In this document: positions 42,521 through 51,328 of the stretch, one piece after another
Layout: every line of letters starts with the position of its first letter
How positions within the stretch are numbered: position 1 is the first letter of the stretch
DNA from: an uncultured Clostridia bacterium
GTDB taxonomy: Bacteria > Bacillota > Clostridia > Lachnospirales > Anaerotignaceae
Direction of reading: 5' to 3'
DNA length: 60,413 bases
Assembly (NCBI GenBank): GCA_937901125.1
Contig: CALCGT010000047.1
Coordinates: forward strand, 1-60,413
The notes under the pieces: generated by a model
What the model saw: the letters and a program-made list of their open reading frames with translations, nothing else
Databases searched by the model: none
Told to the model about the DNA's origin: nothing
Translations under genes and position numbers: made by a program

Positions 42521-43957
42521 TTAGTATGCTCTGCCCCAATATACCATGTGTTTCGCTTTTTTGCCGCAGCATACGCAAACGTCAGAAAATTCTTCCTGTT
42601 CGAAGGGGATACATCTGCTGGTTGCTGCCGTTTTTTCTTTGATGGCATCTTCACAAGCCTGATCACCACACCACATTGCTTTGATGAAGCCCGGTGTTTC
42701 GTTGATGGTCTTTTCGAATTCTTCCATGTTTGTTGCTGTATATGTTCTGGAATCACGGTGTTCTGTTGCTTTTTTCAGCAGATTTGCTTGAATTTCATCC
42801 AGCAGTTCGGGCACCTTTGTTTCCAGTTCATCCAGAGAAACGAAGATCTTTTCGCCTGTATCTCTTCTTGCCAGTACGCACTGGTTCTGTTCGATATCTT
42901 TAGGGCCGATTTCCAGACGAATGGGAACACCCTTCATTTCATATTCGGAGAATTTCCAGCCGGCGGATTTATCGGAATCATCTAGTTTTACGCGGCAAAC
43001 TTTATTCAGTCTGTTTTTCAGTTCCGCAGCTTTATCCAGCACGCCTTCCTTTTTCTGAGCGATGGGAACGATGATCACCTGTGTAGGGGCGATTTTGGGA
43101 GGCAGTACCAGACCGCTGTTGTCGCCGTGAACCATAATAATGGCACCGATCAGGCGTGTTGTCATACCCCAGCTTGTCTGGTGAACATACTGCAGTTTAT
43201 TTTCTTTATCTGTATACTGGATGCCAAAAGCCTGAGCAAAGCCGTCACCAAAGTTGTGGCTGGTACCGGACTGCAGGGCTTTGCCATCGTGCATCAAGGA
43301 TTCGATGGTGAATGTATGAGCCGCACCTGCGAAACGTTCTTTTTCTGTTTTTTCGCCTTTGACTACGGGGATCGCCAATACGTCACGGCAGAAATCCGCA
43401 TAAATATTCAACATCTGGATGGTTCTTTCCTGGGCTTCTTCTGCTGTGGCATGGGCTGTGTGGCCTTCCTGCCACAGGAATTCCATGGTTCTCAGGAAAG
43501 GACGTGTTGTTTTTTCCCAACGAACAACGGAACACCACTGGTTGTACAGCTTAGGCAAATCTCTGTAGGACTGGATAATGTTTGCGTAATGTTCGCAGAA
43601 CAGTGTCTCAGAAGTAGGGCGAACACAGATCCGTTCTTCCAGTTTCTTTTCACCGCCGTGGGTTACCCATGCTACTTCGGGAGCAAAGCCTTCTACATGG
43701 TCTTTTTCCTTCTGCAGCAGGCTTTCGGGAATGAACATGGGCATATAAACGTTTTCTACACCGGTTTCTTTGAAACGGTCGTCCAACTGTCTCTGCAGCA
43801 GTTCCCAGATGGCATAGCCGTAGGGGCGGATGATCATGCAGCCCTTCAGGCTGGAATATTCTGTCAGATCAGCTTTCTTGACAACGTCAGTATACCACTG
43901 GGGAAAATCCACTTCCATATCGGTGATGGATTCTACAAATTTCTTATCTTTTGCCAT
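42521..43957 (-). CDS. proS: prolyl-tRNA synthetase, archaeal/eukaryal type
   Basis: ProS charges tRNA-Pro. The 478-residue length without the bacterial INS editing insert marks the shorter archaeal-like (type 3) class. Class II motifs are visible (GCMIIRPYGYAIWE; RPTSETLFCEHYAN; WEKTTRPFLRTMEFLWQEGH). The C-terminal zinc-type extension has C/CVCC cysteines and ends in a tyrosine (VYWGRAY), as in this class. It is regulated by the T-box leader upstream; GGAGG precedes the ATG. Confidence 0.96.
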   Translation of the reverse strand: MAKDKKFVESITDMEVDFPQWYTDVVKKADLTEYSSLKGCMIIRPYGYAIWELLQRQLDDRFKETGVENVYMPMFIPESLLQKEKDHVEGFAPEVAWVTHGGEKKLEERICVRPTSETLFCEHYANIIQSYRDLPKLYNQWCSVVRWEKTTRPFLRTMEFLWQEGHTAHATAEEAQERTIQMLNIYADFCRDVLAIPVVKGEKTEKERFAGAAHTFTIESLMHDGKALQSGTSHNFGDGFAQAFGIQYTDKENKLQYVHQTSWGMTTRLIGAIIMVHGDNSGLVLPPKIAPTQVIIVPIAQKKEGVLDKAAELKNRLNKVCRVKLDDSDKSAGWKFSEYEMKGVPIRLEIGPKDIEQNQCVLARRDTGEKIFVSLDELETKVPELLDEIQANLLKKATEHRDSRTYTATNMEEFEKTINETPGFIKAMWCGDQACEDAIKEKTAATSRCIPFEQEEFSDVCVCCGKKAKHMVYWGRAY

Positions 43958-43984
43958 TTTATATTCCTCCTTAAATTATGTTTT

Positions 43985-44115
43985 CACTCGCAGAGAATTC
44001 GTTGCACAAGCGCAACTCGTGCGTTTTGTCGCAAAATATTTTCGCAACAAAAGCAATGGCTTTGTGCAAGCACAAGCAGTGCTTTTCTTACGAAAATGCT
44101 CTGCTCGTTATTATC
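43985..44115 (-). repeat. two-copy degenerate repeat between the T-box and proS
   Basis: Two imperfect 35-base units start at about 44003 (TGCACAAGCGCAACTCGTGC...) and 44063 (TGTGCAAGCACAAGCAGTGC...). They share CAAGC.CAA...GTGC.TTT and a final AAAAT, with about 22 of 35 positions equal. Each unit contains inverted GCAC/GTGC-type segments. They lie after the T-box terminator, so they are in the read-through proS mRNA. Confidence 0.55.
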
Positions 44116-44121
44116 ACAAAT

Positions 44122-44344
44122 AAAAAAGCCTTCGTCCCATAGAAAAGGGACCAAGGTCATTCGGCGGTGCCACCCTTATTGACAGCAATTGCTGTCCTCT
44201 CGGAATCGTTAACGCCGAATTACGCCGCATTTTCCCTGCGGAACTCGGGGGGTAGGTTCAAAAAGGTTTGCCAAGGCTCGCATCGACCGCCTATTTTCTG
44301 GGGGCAAGGGGCTTTTTTACTATTCCCTGTCATTGTTTTTCACA
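44122..44344 (-). promoter_or_regulatory. T-box leader (proline) of proS
   Basis: The minus strand carries the conserved T-box sequence AAGGGTGGCACCGCC (44177-44163) and a terminator CCTTGGTCCC/GGGACGAAGG with TTTTTT (44156-44122) that competes with it. The specifier-loop context GAA-CCT-A...GAG puts CCT, a proline codon, at 44256-44254. Uncharged tRNA-Pro should stabilise the antiterminator and turn proS on. Confidence 0.92.
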
Positions 44345-44350
44345 GATATT

Positions 44351-44380
44351 ATGATAAACCGAAGAAGCCGCTGATGTCAA
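44351..44380 (-). promoter_or_regulatory. proS leader promoter
   Basis: TTGACA (44380-44375), 18-base spacer, TATCAT (44356-44351) on the minus strand, just upstream of the T-box leader. Confidence 0.65.
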
Positions 44381-44503
44381 GGGAAAAGGGGAGAAATCGT
44401 AAGAAGTTCTTAAGAATTTTGTTAATGTGCTGTAACCTTGAAGTGCTATGATGAAGAAAAGAACTTTGGCATGATTTGGCAGACAGTAAAGGGGGAAAAG
44501 GGT

Positions 44504-45574
44504 ATGAAGAAATTTTTTGCAATGGTATTAGCGATGTGTATGATGGGGACAACGGCTTATGCAGCCGAGCCGCCTGCGAAGACTGTGACGGCAAAGCCGT
44601 TATGGCAAGAGGTAACCATAGATGGATATGAGACAGTTATGTCATGTTATAATATCAATGGCTATACCTATTTTCGTCTGCGGGATGTGGCGAAACTGCT
44701 GACAGACCATGGAGAATATGCACATTTTGCTGTGGAATATGATGCAGAGTATAAACGGATCAATATCATAAGAAATGCAGATTATGTGGGAGTGAAACCG
44801 GAAAAAGAGACGTTGACAGATTTGAGCGATAAACAGGCATCTGCTTCAGGCATGACATTTTGCATTAATGGGACAGTTCTTCGGAATCCCCTGGAAGGAT
44901 ATGTGATAGATGGATATACCTACTATAAGCTGCGGGATTTGGCAGGATTGACCGGAATAGATATTGGATGGTGTGCAGAAGAAAGAGTAATTGAAATATA
45001 CACCGAGAATGACAATCCATTTGCTGTGCCTCCTGGGTATAGGAAGCCTGTGATTTATCTCTATCCCGAAGAAACCACTGACGTTTCCGTTAAAGTGGAT
45101 TGCGACCTGACAGTGACCTATCCTTCCTACAACGATGGTTGGAAGGTAACTGCCCAGCTCGACGGTACTTTGACTAACCATGCCGATGGCAGAGCATATT
45201 CCTATCTTTTTTGGGAAGGGGAAGGCTACGGGGAAATGGACTTTTTCGAAGGCTTTGTGGTGAAATGTGAAGATACTGTTTCCTTCCTGCAGGAAAAGCT
45301 CTCCGCCATGGGCATGATCCCCAGAGAATATAATGAATTCATCGTATATTGGCTACCTTATATGCAGGATAATGCCTACAACCTGATTTCCTTCCAGTGG
45401 GAAAACTACGACGTATCCGCAAAGTTGAATATCACCCCTGAGCCAGATAATATGCTTCGTGTATTCATGGCATTCAAGGCTTTGGAGGAACCTATTGACA
45501 TTCCCGAACAGAAACTGCCCACCTTGCAGAGAGAGGGCTTCACTGTCGTGGAATGGGGTGGCACAGAGATGTAA
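44504..45574 (+). CDS. secreted stalk-domain protein with an unknown C-terminal domain
   Basis: A 356-residue exported protein. A signal peptide covers about residues 1-20 (MKKFFAMVLAMCMMGTTAYA). Two copper-amine-oxidase-N-like 'stalk' motifs follow (NGYTYFRLRDVAKLL and DGYTYYKLRDLAGLTG). The C-terminal 190 residues begin with GYRKPVIYLYPEETTDVSV and are rich in aromatic and acidic residues; I recognise this as a recurring Firmicute module but know no function. The ATG at 44504 has AAAGGGGGAAAAGGG ahead. It is probably cell-surface associated and monocistronic. Confidence 0.8.
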   Translation: MKKFFAMVLAMCMMGTTAYAAEPPAKTVTAKPLWQEVTIDGYETVMSCYNINGYTYFRLRDVAKLLTDHGEYAHFAVEYDAEYKRINIIRNADYVGVKPEKETLTDLSDKQASASGMTFCINGTVLRNPLEGYVIDGYTYYKLRDLAGLTGIDIGWCAEERVIEIYTENDNPFAVPPGYRKPVIYLYPEETTDVSVKVDCDLTVTYPSYNDGWKVTAQLDGTLTNHADGRAYSYLFWEGEGYGEMDFFEGFVVKCEDTVSFLQEKLSAMGMIPREYNEFIVYWLPYMQDNAYNLISFQWENYDVSAKLNITPEPDNMLRVFMAFKALEEPIDIPEQKLPTLQREGFTVVEWGGTEM

Positions 45575-45670
45575 AGACAGATGACTTAACTTGAAAGAAA
45601 TCCTTCTCCGTGGTACACTGAAATCATTATGAAGCAATTTCACCTTGAAACAGGGAAAGGAAGAATAAAA

Positions 45671-46201
45671 ATGAAGAAGATTTTGGTCGTAGTAGATATG
45701 CAGAATGACTTTATCGATGGTTCTCTGGGTACAGATGAAGCAGAAGCCATTGTAGAAAACGTAGTAGCAAAGATCAACGAATATCCCAAGGATCATGTAT
45801 ATGCCACAAGAGACACTCATCAGGATGATTACCTGCAGACTCAGGAGGGCGCAAACCTGCCCGTGGTACACTGTATCGAAGGCACCCACGGCTGGGAGAT
45901 CAACGACAAGGTAAAGGCTGCTCTGGGCAGTGCAGTCGTTATGAATAAACCCACCTTTGGTTCTTTAGAGCTGGCAGATATGATGGCGATGGAATTTGCC
46001 GGTTTGCCTGCGGAGGAATGTGAGGTCGAGCTGGTAGGTCTGTGTACAGATATTTGTGTTGTTTCCAATGCGATGCTTCTGAAAGCAAGACTGCCTGAAG
46101 TAAAGATCAGCGTGGATGCTTCCTGCTGCGCTGGGGCAACCCCGGAAAGCCACGAAGCTGCACTGAAAACCATGCAGATGTGTCAGATCGTTGTGAAGTA
46201 A
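45671..46201 (+). CDS. isochorismatase/nicotinamidase-family cysteine hydrolase
   Basis: A 176-residue hydrolase with the triad motifs: aspartate in VVDMQNDF (D9), a lysine in the central part (KPTFGS), and the nucleophilic cysteine in LCTDICVVSNA. Members hydrolyse nicotinamide, ureidoacrylate, N-carbamoyl compounds or isochorismate. The HCIEGTHGWEI segment fits the nicotinamidase-like group (metal-binding), so NAD salvage is plausible but not shown. The ATG at 45671 is preceded by GAAAGGAAG. It lies 10 bases upstream of the aminopeptidase gene. Confidence 0.88.
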   Translation: MKKILVVVDMQNDFIDGSLGTDEAEAIVENVVAKINEYPKDHVYATRDTHQDDYLQTQEGANLPVVHCIEGTHGWEINDKVKAALGSAVVMNKPTFGSLELADMMAMEFAGLPAEECEVELVGLCTDICVVSNAMLLKARLPEVKISVDASCCAGATPESHEAALKTMQMCQIVVK

Positions 46202-46211
46202 GGAGTTTAAC

Positions 46212-47333
46212 ATGAGAGACGAAAGATTGGAAAAACTGGCAGATGTGCTGGTGAATTATTCTACAAAAGTGAAAAAGGGAGACCGTGTTGCCATTTCTGC
46301 AGAGGATGCCGCATTGCCTTTCATCAAAGCTGTGGCGAGGGCAGCGGTGAAAAAGGGCGCATTGGTGGAGTATTATGTGGACATGCCCGATGTGGACGCG
46401 GAGATTTTGAAAAACGGAACGGAAGAACAGTATGCCCGTGAAAATATTCGTTTTGGTGCCTGTGCCAGAAGTGATGTGTGGCTCAGTGCATGGGGCAGTG
46501 AAAATACAAAAACCATGCAGTCTATCGATGGGGAAAGAATGAAACAAAAACGTCTGGCAAACAGAGAAAACCGCAAAGCCTATTCTGAACGTATGGGTAC
46601 AGGGGAACTGCGCTGGTGCGGTACCCAATTCCCTACCAATGGCGATGCCCAAAATGCAGGCATGAGTCTGGAGGAATATGAAGATTTCGTATACGCCGCA
46701 GGCTTCCTCTATGAAGCCGATCCCGTGGCAAAATGGGAGGAAATGGCGGCGTGGCAGGAAAAATGGGTGCGTTATTTGGATGGGAAAAAGGAACTGCATA
46801 TCCTGTCCAAGGATACGGATATTCGTGTGAATGTGGACGGCAGAAAGTGGATCAATTGCTGCGGCAATGAAAACTTTCCCGATGGCGAAATCTTCACTTC
46901 TCCTGTGGAAGATGGCATTGATGGATATATCACGTTTTCCTATCCTTCCATTATGAACGGCAATGAGTTTTATGAAGTGCGCCTGACGGTGGAAAAGGGG
47001 CGCATTGTGGAGGTTTCCTGCAAAAACGGGGAAATGCTGGATACTCTCCTTTCCTACATTGATACGGACGAAGGTTCACGTTATTTTGGCGAGGTTGCCA
47101 TCGGCACCAACTATGGCATCCAGCGCTATACAAAGAATATCCTGTTCGATGAAAAGATTGGCGGGTCCATGCACATGGCTATCGGTGAAGCCTTTCAGGA
47201 AGCTGGCGGCAAAAATGAATCTGCCATTCACTGGGATATGATCAATGATATGACCAAAGAGGGCAGGATTTATGCCGATGGAGAATTGTTCTATGAAAAT
47301 GGGAAATTCAAGGAAGAATTGCTGGCAAAATGA
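46212..47333 (+). CDS. M29-family aminopeptidase (AmpS-like)
   Basis: A 373-residue metallo-aminopeptidase. Metal ligands fall in FGEVAIGTN (Glu), FDEKIGGSMHMAIGEA (His) and SAIHWDMIND (His and Asp), the arrangement of AmpS/PepS/AmpT enzymes. It removes N-terminal residues from peptides in the cytoplasm, fitting a peptide-fermenting lifestyle. AAGGAG lies before the ATG; it probably shares a transcript with the cysteine hydrolase. Confidence 0.93.
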   Translation: MRDERLEKLADVLVNYSTKVKKGDRVAISAEDAALPFIKAVARAAVKKGALVEYYVDMPDVDAEILKNGTEEQYARENIRFGACARSDVWLSAWGSENTKTMQSIDGERMKQKRLANRENRKAYSERMGTGELRWCGTQFPTNGDAQNAGMSLEEYEDFVYAAGFLYEADPVAKWEEMAAWQEKWVRYLDGKKELHILSKDTDIRVNVDGRKWINCCGNENFPDGEIFTSPVEDGIDGYITFSYPSIMNGNEFYEVRLTVEKGRIVEVSCKNGEMLDTLLSYIDTDEGSRYFGEVAIGTNYGIQRYTKNILFDEKIGGSMHMAIGEAFQEAGGKNESAIHWDMINDMTKEGRIYADGELFYENGKFKEELLAK

Positions 47334-47404
47334 TTGCGGATGCAAAATCTTCATGCTATACGTTTTGTATAAAATATTAAGGTAAAAAGATTGGAGTTGA
47401 AAAG

Positions 47405-47540
47405 ATGTTCAAGTTTTCTTGCTAATTTTTATCGGTATGAAAAAAGAAATGGTTATTTACGCAAAGTGTTTCGGCCTTTGTTTCTTTGTCATGCTCGCGG
47501 CAGGAAAACGAGAAAAATCTTGCAGCTTATTCTATCAATG
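47405..47540 (+). promoter_or_regulatory. leader with short ORFs upstream of the ABC-F gene
   Basis: In the 309-base gap before the ABC-F pseudogene, a 6-codon ORF (MFKFSC, 47405-47425) has GGAG 8 bases upstream. A second ORF starting MKKEMVIYAKCFGLCFFVML lies at 47437-47541. ABC-F resistance genes are commonly controlled by ribosome stalling on such leader ORFs. The functional assignment is inference. Confidence 0.45.
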
Positions 47541-47578
47541 AATATAGGACAATTTTGTCTGTTTTTACATGAATCTAT

Positions 47579-47617
47579 AAGCCATAGGAATTTGTTTTCC
47601 TGTGGCTTTTGTATTTT
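47579..47617 (+). terminator. attenuator-like hairpin before the ABC-F pseudogene
   Basis: AAGCCATAGGAA/TTCCTGTGGCTT stem (47579-47590, 47597-47608), then TTGTATTTTG, ending 20 bases before the AAGGAGG of the ABC-F gene. Confidence 0.6.
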
Positions 47618-47642
47618 GTAAAAATAAGGAGGAAAAACCATT

Positions 47643-48815
47643 ATGTCTTATATTCAGGTTACAGATCTGACTTTTGCCTATGAAAGCAGTTATGATAATA
47701 TTTTTGAAAATATTAGTTTTCGTCTGGATACAGATTGGAAGCTGGGCTCATTGGCAGAAACGGACGGGGAAAGACCACGTTTCTAAAGCTGCTGACGGGG
47801 CAATATGAATACAGCTGAACGATCTCGGCAGATATGGAGTTTGCATATTTTCCATACGAGGTAGAGCAGAAAGACTGGCTTACGCTAGATGTTCTGCGGG
47901 AGCTATGTCCTCTTTGCCAGGATTGGGAGATCATCAAGGAAGTATCCCGGATCGAGATCGAGGAGGAAGAACTTTGGCATCCCTTTGATACCCTTTCCAA
48001 TGGGGAGCAGACAAAAGCTCTGCTGGCGGTGTTGTTTTTGAAGGAACACGCATTCCTGCTCATCGATGAACCGAAAAACCATCTGGATCTGGAGGGCAGA
48101 AAAGCCATCAGTAAATATCTGAAGCAGAAAAAATGATGCAGCGGGCAAAAAATATGGAGCACAGACAGGAAGTGGCTATCCAAGAAAAATCTGGTCTGCT
48201 ACGGAATATTGATACTGCCGATGATTTGAAATTATCTCCATTGAAAGCCCGCCGGAGTCCTGTGGTATATCTAAAGGATGTTACTGTGCGGTACGGCGAA
48301 AAGATCGCCTGTCAGGGTTTTACCTTTGAGATCGAAGCAGGGGAGCAAGTGGCTCTGCGGGGAAAAATGGATGCGGCAAATCCACTATCCTGAAGCTGAT
48401 TTATGGAGAAGCTATGGATATGACAGGGGAATTTCGCAAGGCAACAGATCTGAAGATTTCTTATGTGCCTCAGAAAACCGATGGAATGAAGGGGGATCTG
48501 CGGAATGATGCAGAGGAATATGGCATTGATGAAAGTCTTTTTAAGGGAATCCTGTGAAAACTTGGTTTTTCCCGGGAGCAATTCGATAAGCGGATGGAGG
48601 ATTTCAGCAATGGGCAGAAGAAAAAAATCCTGATTGCCCGCAGCCTATGCCAAGAAGCCCATCTGTATATCTGGGGTGAATCCTTGAATTTCATCGATGT
48701 TTTTTCTCGCATGCAGATAGAGGAGTTATTGCAAAAATATAGACCGACGCTGCTTTTCGTAGAACATGATGCTGTTTTTTGCGAAAAAATCGCCGGAAAA
48801 ATCGTGGAGCTTTAA
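47643..48815 (+). pseudogene. ABC-F family ATPase, degraded
   Basis: Remnant of a two-ABC-domain ribosome-protection-type ATPase (Lsa-like opening MSYIQVTDLTFAYESSYDNI). Defects I can see are: one base lost near 47740, before the Walker A segment IGRNGRGKTTFLKLL; a TGA at 47817-47819 (47818 is within it); an internal deletion after KAISKYLKQKK (48136), where the linker is short; one base lost near 48366 in the second Walker A (GCGKSTILKL); and a TGA at 48555-48557. Walker B (HAFLLIDEPKNHLDL) and the signature motifs (LSNGEQTKALL; FSNGQKKKILIARSL) remain readable. It could not make a full protein. Confidence 0.88.
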
Positions 48816-48955
48816 GAAGTCTTAAAAAGTTGAAATTTCTGTACAGAAAATGATAAACGGAAAGTTATGTCAATCAAAAGGTTGTAAAATGTCGGATTTT
48901 CATCTTTTCTTTTCAAAAAATACGAAAAATTAATGTAAACTCTTGCAGAAAATAA

Positions 48956-48984
48956 TTGACAGGTTTATTACTTTTCTATATACT
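48956..48984 (+). promoter_or_regulatory. promoter of the NlpC/P60 gene
   Basis: TTGACA (48956-48961), 17-base spacer, TATACT (48979-48984). Confidence 0.8.
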
Positions 48985-48987
48985 AAA

Positions 48988-49004
48988 TGTAACAGATTTG
49001 TAAC
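48988..49004 (+). promoter_or_regulatory. WalR-like box
   Basis: TGTAAC-AGATT-TGTAAC exactly fits the WalR (YycF) consensus TGTWAH-N5-TGTWAH. It starts 4 bases after the -10 element, where binding would be expected to repress. Confidence 0.7.
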
Positions 49005-49037
49005 AATTTCAAGTGAAACGGTTTGGAGGAGAATCCA

Positions 49038-50144
49038 ATGGGTATAAATAAAGGGATCAAACAGATTTGCCTGACAGCTGCTTTTGTTGTTCTGGGCACA
49101 GTAACAGCTTTTGCTGCCAACGCTGGACAAGCTTCCGGCACAAACGTAAACGTACGTGCCGAAGCAAGCACAAGCGCAAATGTTCTGGGTAAAATCAATA
49201 AGGGTACAGAATATACGGTTTTGGACAAAACAGGTGAATGGTTCAAAATTTCTTATAATGGCACAACCGGTTTTGTTTTCGCAGATTATTTTGAAATGAC
49301 AAAAGCAGATGCGAATATTGACGGTTCCAGCGTAAACCTGAGAGAAAAGGCTTCTACGTCTTCCGATTCCTTGGGCAAATATGCCGATGGCGATTCTGTG
49401 ACAGTGACAGGTCAGAATGACAGCTGGTATCGTGTTTCCTACAAAGGCGGTTCTGCTTATGTCAGCAAGGATTATGTATCCGGTGATTATGTGAAATATG
49501 TTCCTGAGATTGCCAACGAAGCGGCGCAGGAACTGGAATCTACCTACGGCGTAGTTACAGCTGAAACAGGTTTGAAGCTGAGAAAAGAAGCATCTACCAA
49601 TTCTGTCGTTTTGACAGTCCTGCCTTACGGCACAGAAGTAGACGTGGAAAGAGCCGGTCAGGAATGGATCAGAGTTGTTACAGACGGCGGTCAGAAGGGC
49701 TACGTTAGTGCAGATTACCTTTCTGTCAGAACAGGTGCGAAAACCACACGTTCCGCTTCTTCTTCCAAAGGGGCAGAGGTGGTTGCATACGGCAAGCAGT
49801 TCATTGGGACTCCCTATGTATGGGGCGGTACGAACCTGAGAACAGGTGTTGACTGTTCTGGCTTTGTATATGCGGTTTATAAAAACTTTGGCATTACTCT
49901 GAACAGATCTTCCGCATCGATGGTAAACAACGGCGTGGAAGTTTCCAAGTCCAATCTGCAGGCCGGCGATCTGGTGTTCTTTAACAGCGGCGGCAACAGC
50001 GGCATCTGCCACGTTGGTATCTACTGCGGTGATGGTACATACGTTCATTCCACAGACGGCGCAGCTTATGGTGTGACCGTTACAAACCTGAGCAGCGACT
50101 ATAGCGCAAATACATACGTAACAGCAAGACGTGTACTGAAATAA
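49038..50144 (+). CDS. secreted SH3-domain NlpC/P60 peptidoglycan hydrolase
   Basis: A 368-residue secreted endopeptidase. A signal peptide (about residues 1-28, ending AFA/AN) is followed by three bacterial SH3 repeats (NVRAEASTSANVLGKI; NLREKASTSSDSLGKY; KLRKEASTNSVVLTVL). The C-terminal NlpC/P60 domain has the catalytic cysteine in VDCSGFVYAVY and histidines in ICHVGIYCG and YVHSTDG. It cleaves stem peptides of peptidoglycan outside the cell. A WalR-like site overlaps its promoter region. GGAGGAGAA precedes the ATG at 49038. Confidence 0.94.
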   Translation: MGINKGIKQICLTAAFVVLGTVTAFAANAGQASGTNVNVRAEASTSANVLGKINKGTEYTVLDKTGEWFKISYNGTTGFVFADYFEMTKADANIDGSSVNLREKASTSSDSLGKYADGDSVTVTGQNDSWYRVSYKGGSAYVSKDYVSGDYVKYVPEIANEAAQELESTYGVVTAETGLKLRKEASTNSVVLTVLPYGTEVDVERAGQEWIRVVTDGGQKGYVSADYLSVRTGAKTTRSASSSKGAEVVAYGKQFIGTPYVWGGTNLRTGVDCSGFVYAVYKNFGITLNRSSASMVNNGVEVSKSNLQAGDLVFFNSGGNSGICHVGIYCGDGTYVHSTDGAAYGVTVTNLSSDYSANTYVTARRVLK

Positions 50145-50159
50145 TTGAATAAAGAAAGA

Positions 50160-50196
50160 ATGTCCCCCTTTGCAGATGCAAAGGGGGTTTTTAGTA
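50160..50196 (+). terminator. terminator after the NlpC/P60 gene
   Basis: CCCCCTTTGC/GCAAAGGGGG stem, loop AGAT, and TTTTT. Confidence 0.93.
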
Positions 50197-50235
50197 AAAA
50201 ACAAGCCACAAGTTTTGACCTGTGGCTTGTTTTAT

Positions 50236-51318
50236 TTATGCTTGGATGGCTTCGCAGATCAGTCTGCCCATTTCCTTTGTACCAACCTTTGTTGTGCTTT
50301 CGCTATAGATATCCGGTGTTCTGTAGCCGGCATTCAGCACTTTCGTAACGGCATCTTCAATGGCTTTGGATTCTTCCACCAAACCAAAGGAGAATTTCAG
50401 CATCATGGCTGTGGAAAGAATGGTGGCGATGGGGTTTGCCGTGTCTTTCCCTGCAATATCGGGTGCAGAGCCATGAATAGGTTCATACATCCCGAAGGCA
50501 CCGTCTGCTAGGCTGGCAGAGGGCAGCATACCGATGGAGCCTGTGATCTGGCTGGCTTCATCGGAGATGATATCGCCGAAGATATTGGAAGTTAGAATGA
50601 CGTCGAAATGCTTGGGATTGCGTACCAACTGCATGGCTGCGTTATCTACATACATGTGATCCAGTTCAACTTCGGGGTAGTCTTTTGCCACTTCTGTGAC
50701 TGTTCTGCGCCAAAGTTTGCTGCTTTCCAGTACGTTTGCCTTATCAATGCTTGTCACATGTTTATTCCGTTTCATAGCGGCTTCAAAGGCCTGTACAGCG
50801 ATGCGTTTTACCTCAAATTCACTATAGGCTTCCATGTCATAAGCTTCCTGACCATATTTGCCGTCCCGATAGCCTCTTTCACCAAAATAGATACCGCCTG
50901 TCAGTTCACGCACCACAAGGATATCCAGGCTGTTGCCGATGATTTCTGCTTTAATGGGGCTGGCTGCACTCAGTGCCTTATGGATGATGGCAGGACGCAG
51001 GTTTGCATATAAGCCCAAGCTGCTTCTCAGCTTCAGCAGAGCACCTGCTTCGGGGCGCAGGTTTGCAGGCAGATGATCCCATTTAGGTCCGCCAACGGCA
51101 CCCAGCAGGATGGCATCGCTGTTTTTGCATGCTTCCAGTGTTTCATCGGGCAGGGGTTCGCCGTAAACATCGTAGGCGCAGCCGCCGGCCAGTTTTTCAT
51201 TGAAGTGGAAGCTATGACCGTATTTTGTACCAATACATTCCAATATGCCCATGGCTTCGGTGACGACATCAGGGCCAATGCCGTCACCTTTTAATACTGC
51301 TATGTTATAGGTTCCCAT
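50236..51318 (-). CDS. leuB: 3-isopropylmalate dehydrogenase
   Basis: LeuB oxidises and decarboxylates 3-isopropylmalate to 2-oxoisocaproate with NAD. The 360-residue protein has the GDGIGPDVVTEA start, the RELTGGIYFG active-site block with the conserved Arg/Tyr region, and GSAPDIAGKDTANP for NAD binding. ATG 51318 has AAGGTG about 8 bases upstream; a GTG three codons earlier is possible. Last gene of leuACDB, 10 bases after leuD. Confidence 0.97.
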   Translation of the reverse strand: MGTYNIAVLKGDGIGPDVVTEAMGILECIGTKYGHSFHFNEKLAGGCAYDVYGEPLPDETLEACKNSDAILLGAVGGPKWDHLPANLRPEAGALLKLRSSLGLYANLRPAIIHKALSAASPIKAEIIGNSLDILVVRELTGGIYFGERGYRDGKYGQEAYDMEAYSEFEVKRIAVQAFEAAMKRNKHVTSIDKANVLESSKLWRRTVTEVAKDYPEVELDHMYVDNAAMQLVRNPKHFDVILTSNIFGDIISDEASQITGSIGMLPSASLADGAFGMYEPIHGSAPDIAGKDTANPIATILSTAMMLKFSFGLVEESKAIEDAVTKVLNAGYRTPDIYSESTTKVGTKEMGRLICEAIQA

Positions 51319-51328
51319 ATTTTTCACC

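Noticed and set aside
43985..44115. Repeat pair before proS as a CRISPR array
   Set aside because: Only two degenerate units without regular spacers and no cas genes.
47391..47621. 76-codon frame upstream of the ABC-F pseudogene as a real gene
   Set aside because: No proper ribosome site or family, and it overlaps the attenuator hairpin; the region fits a leader better.
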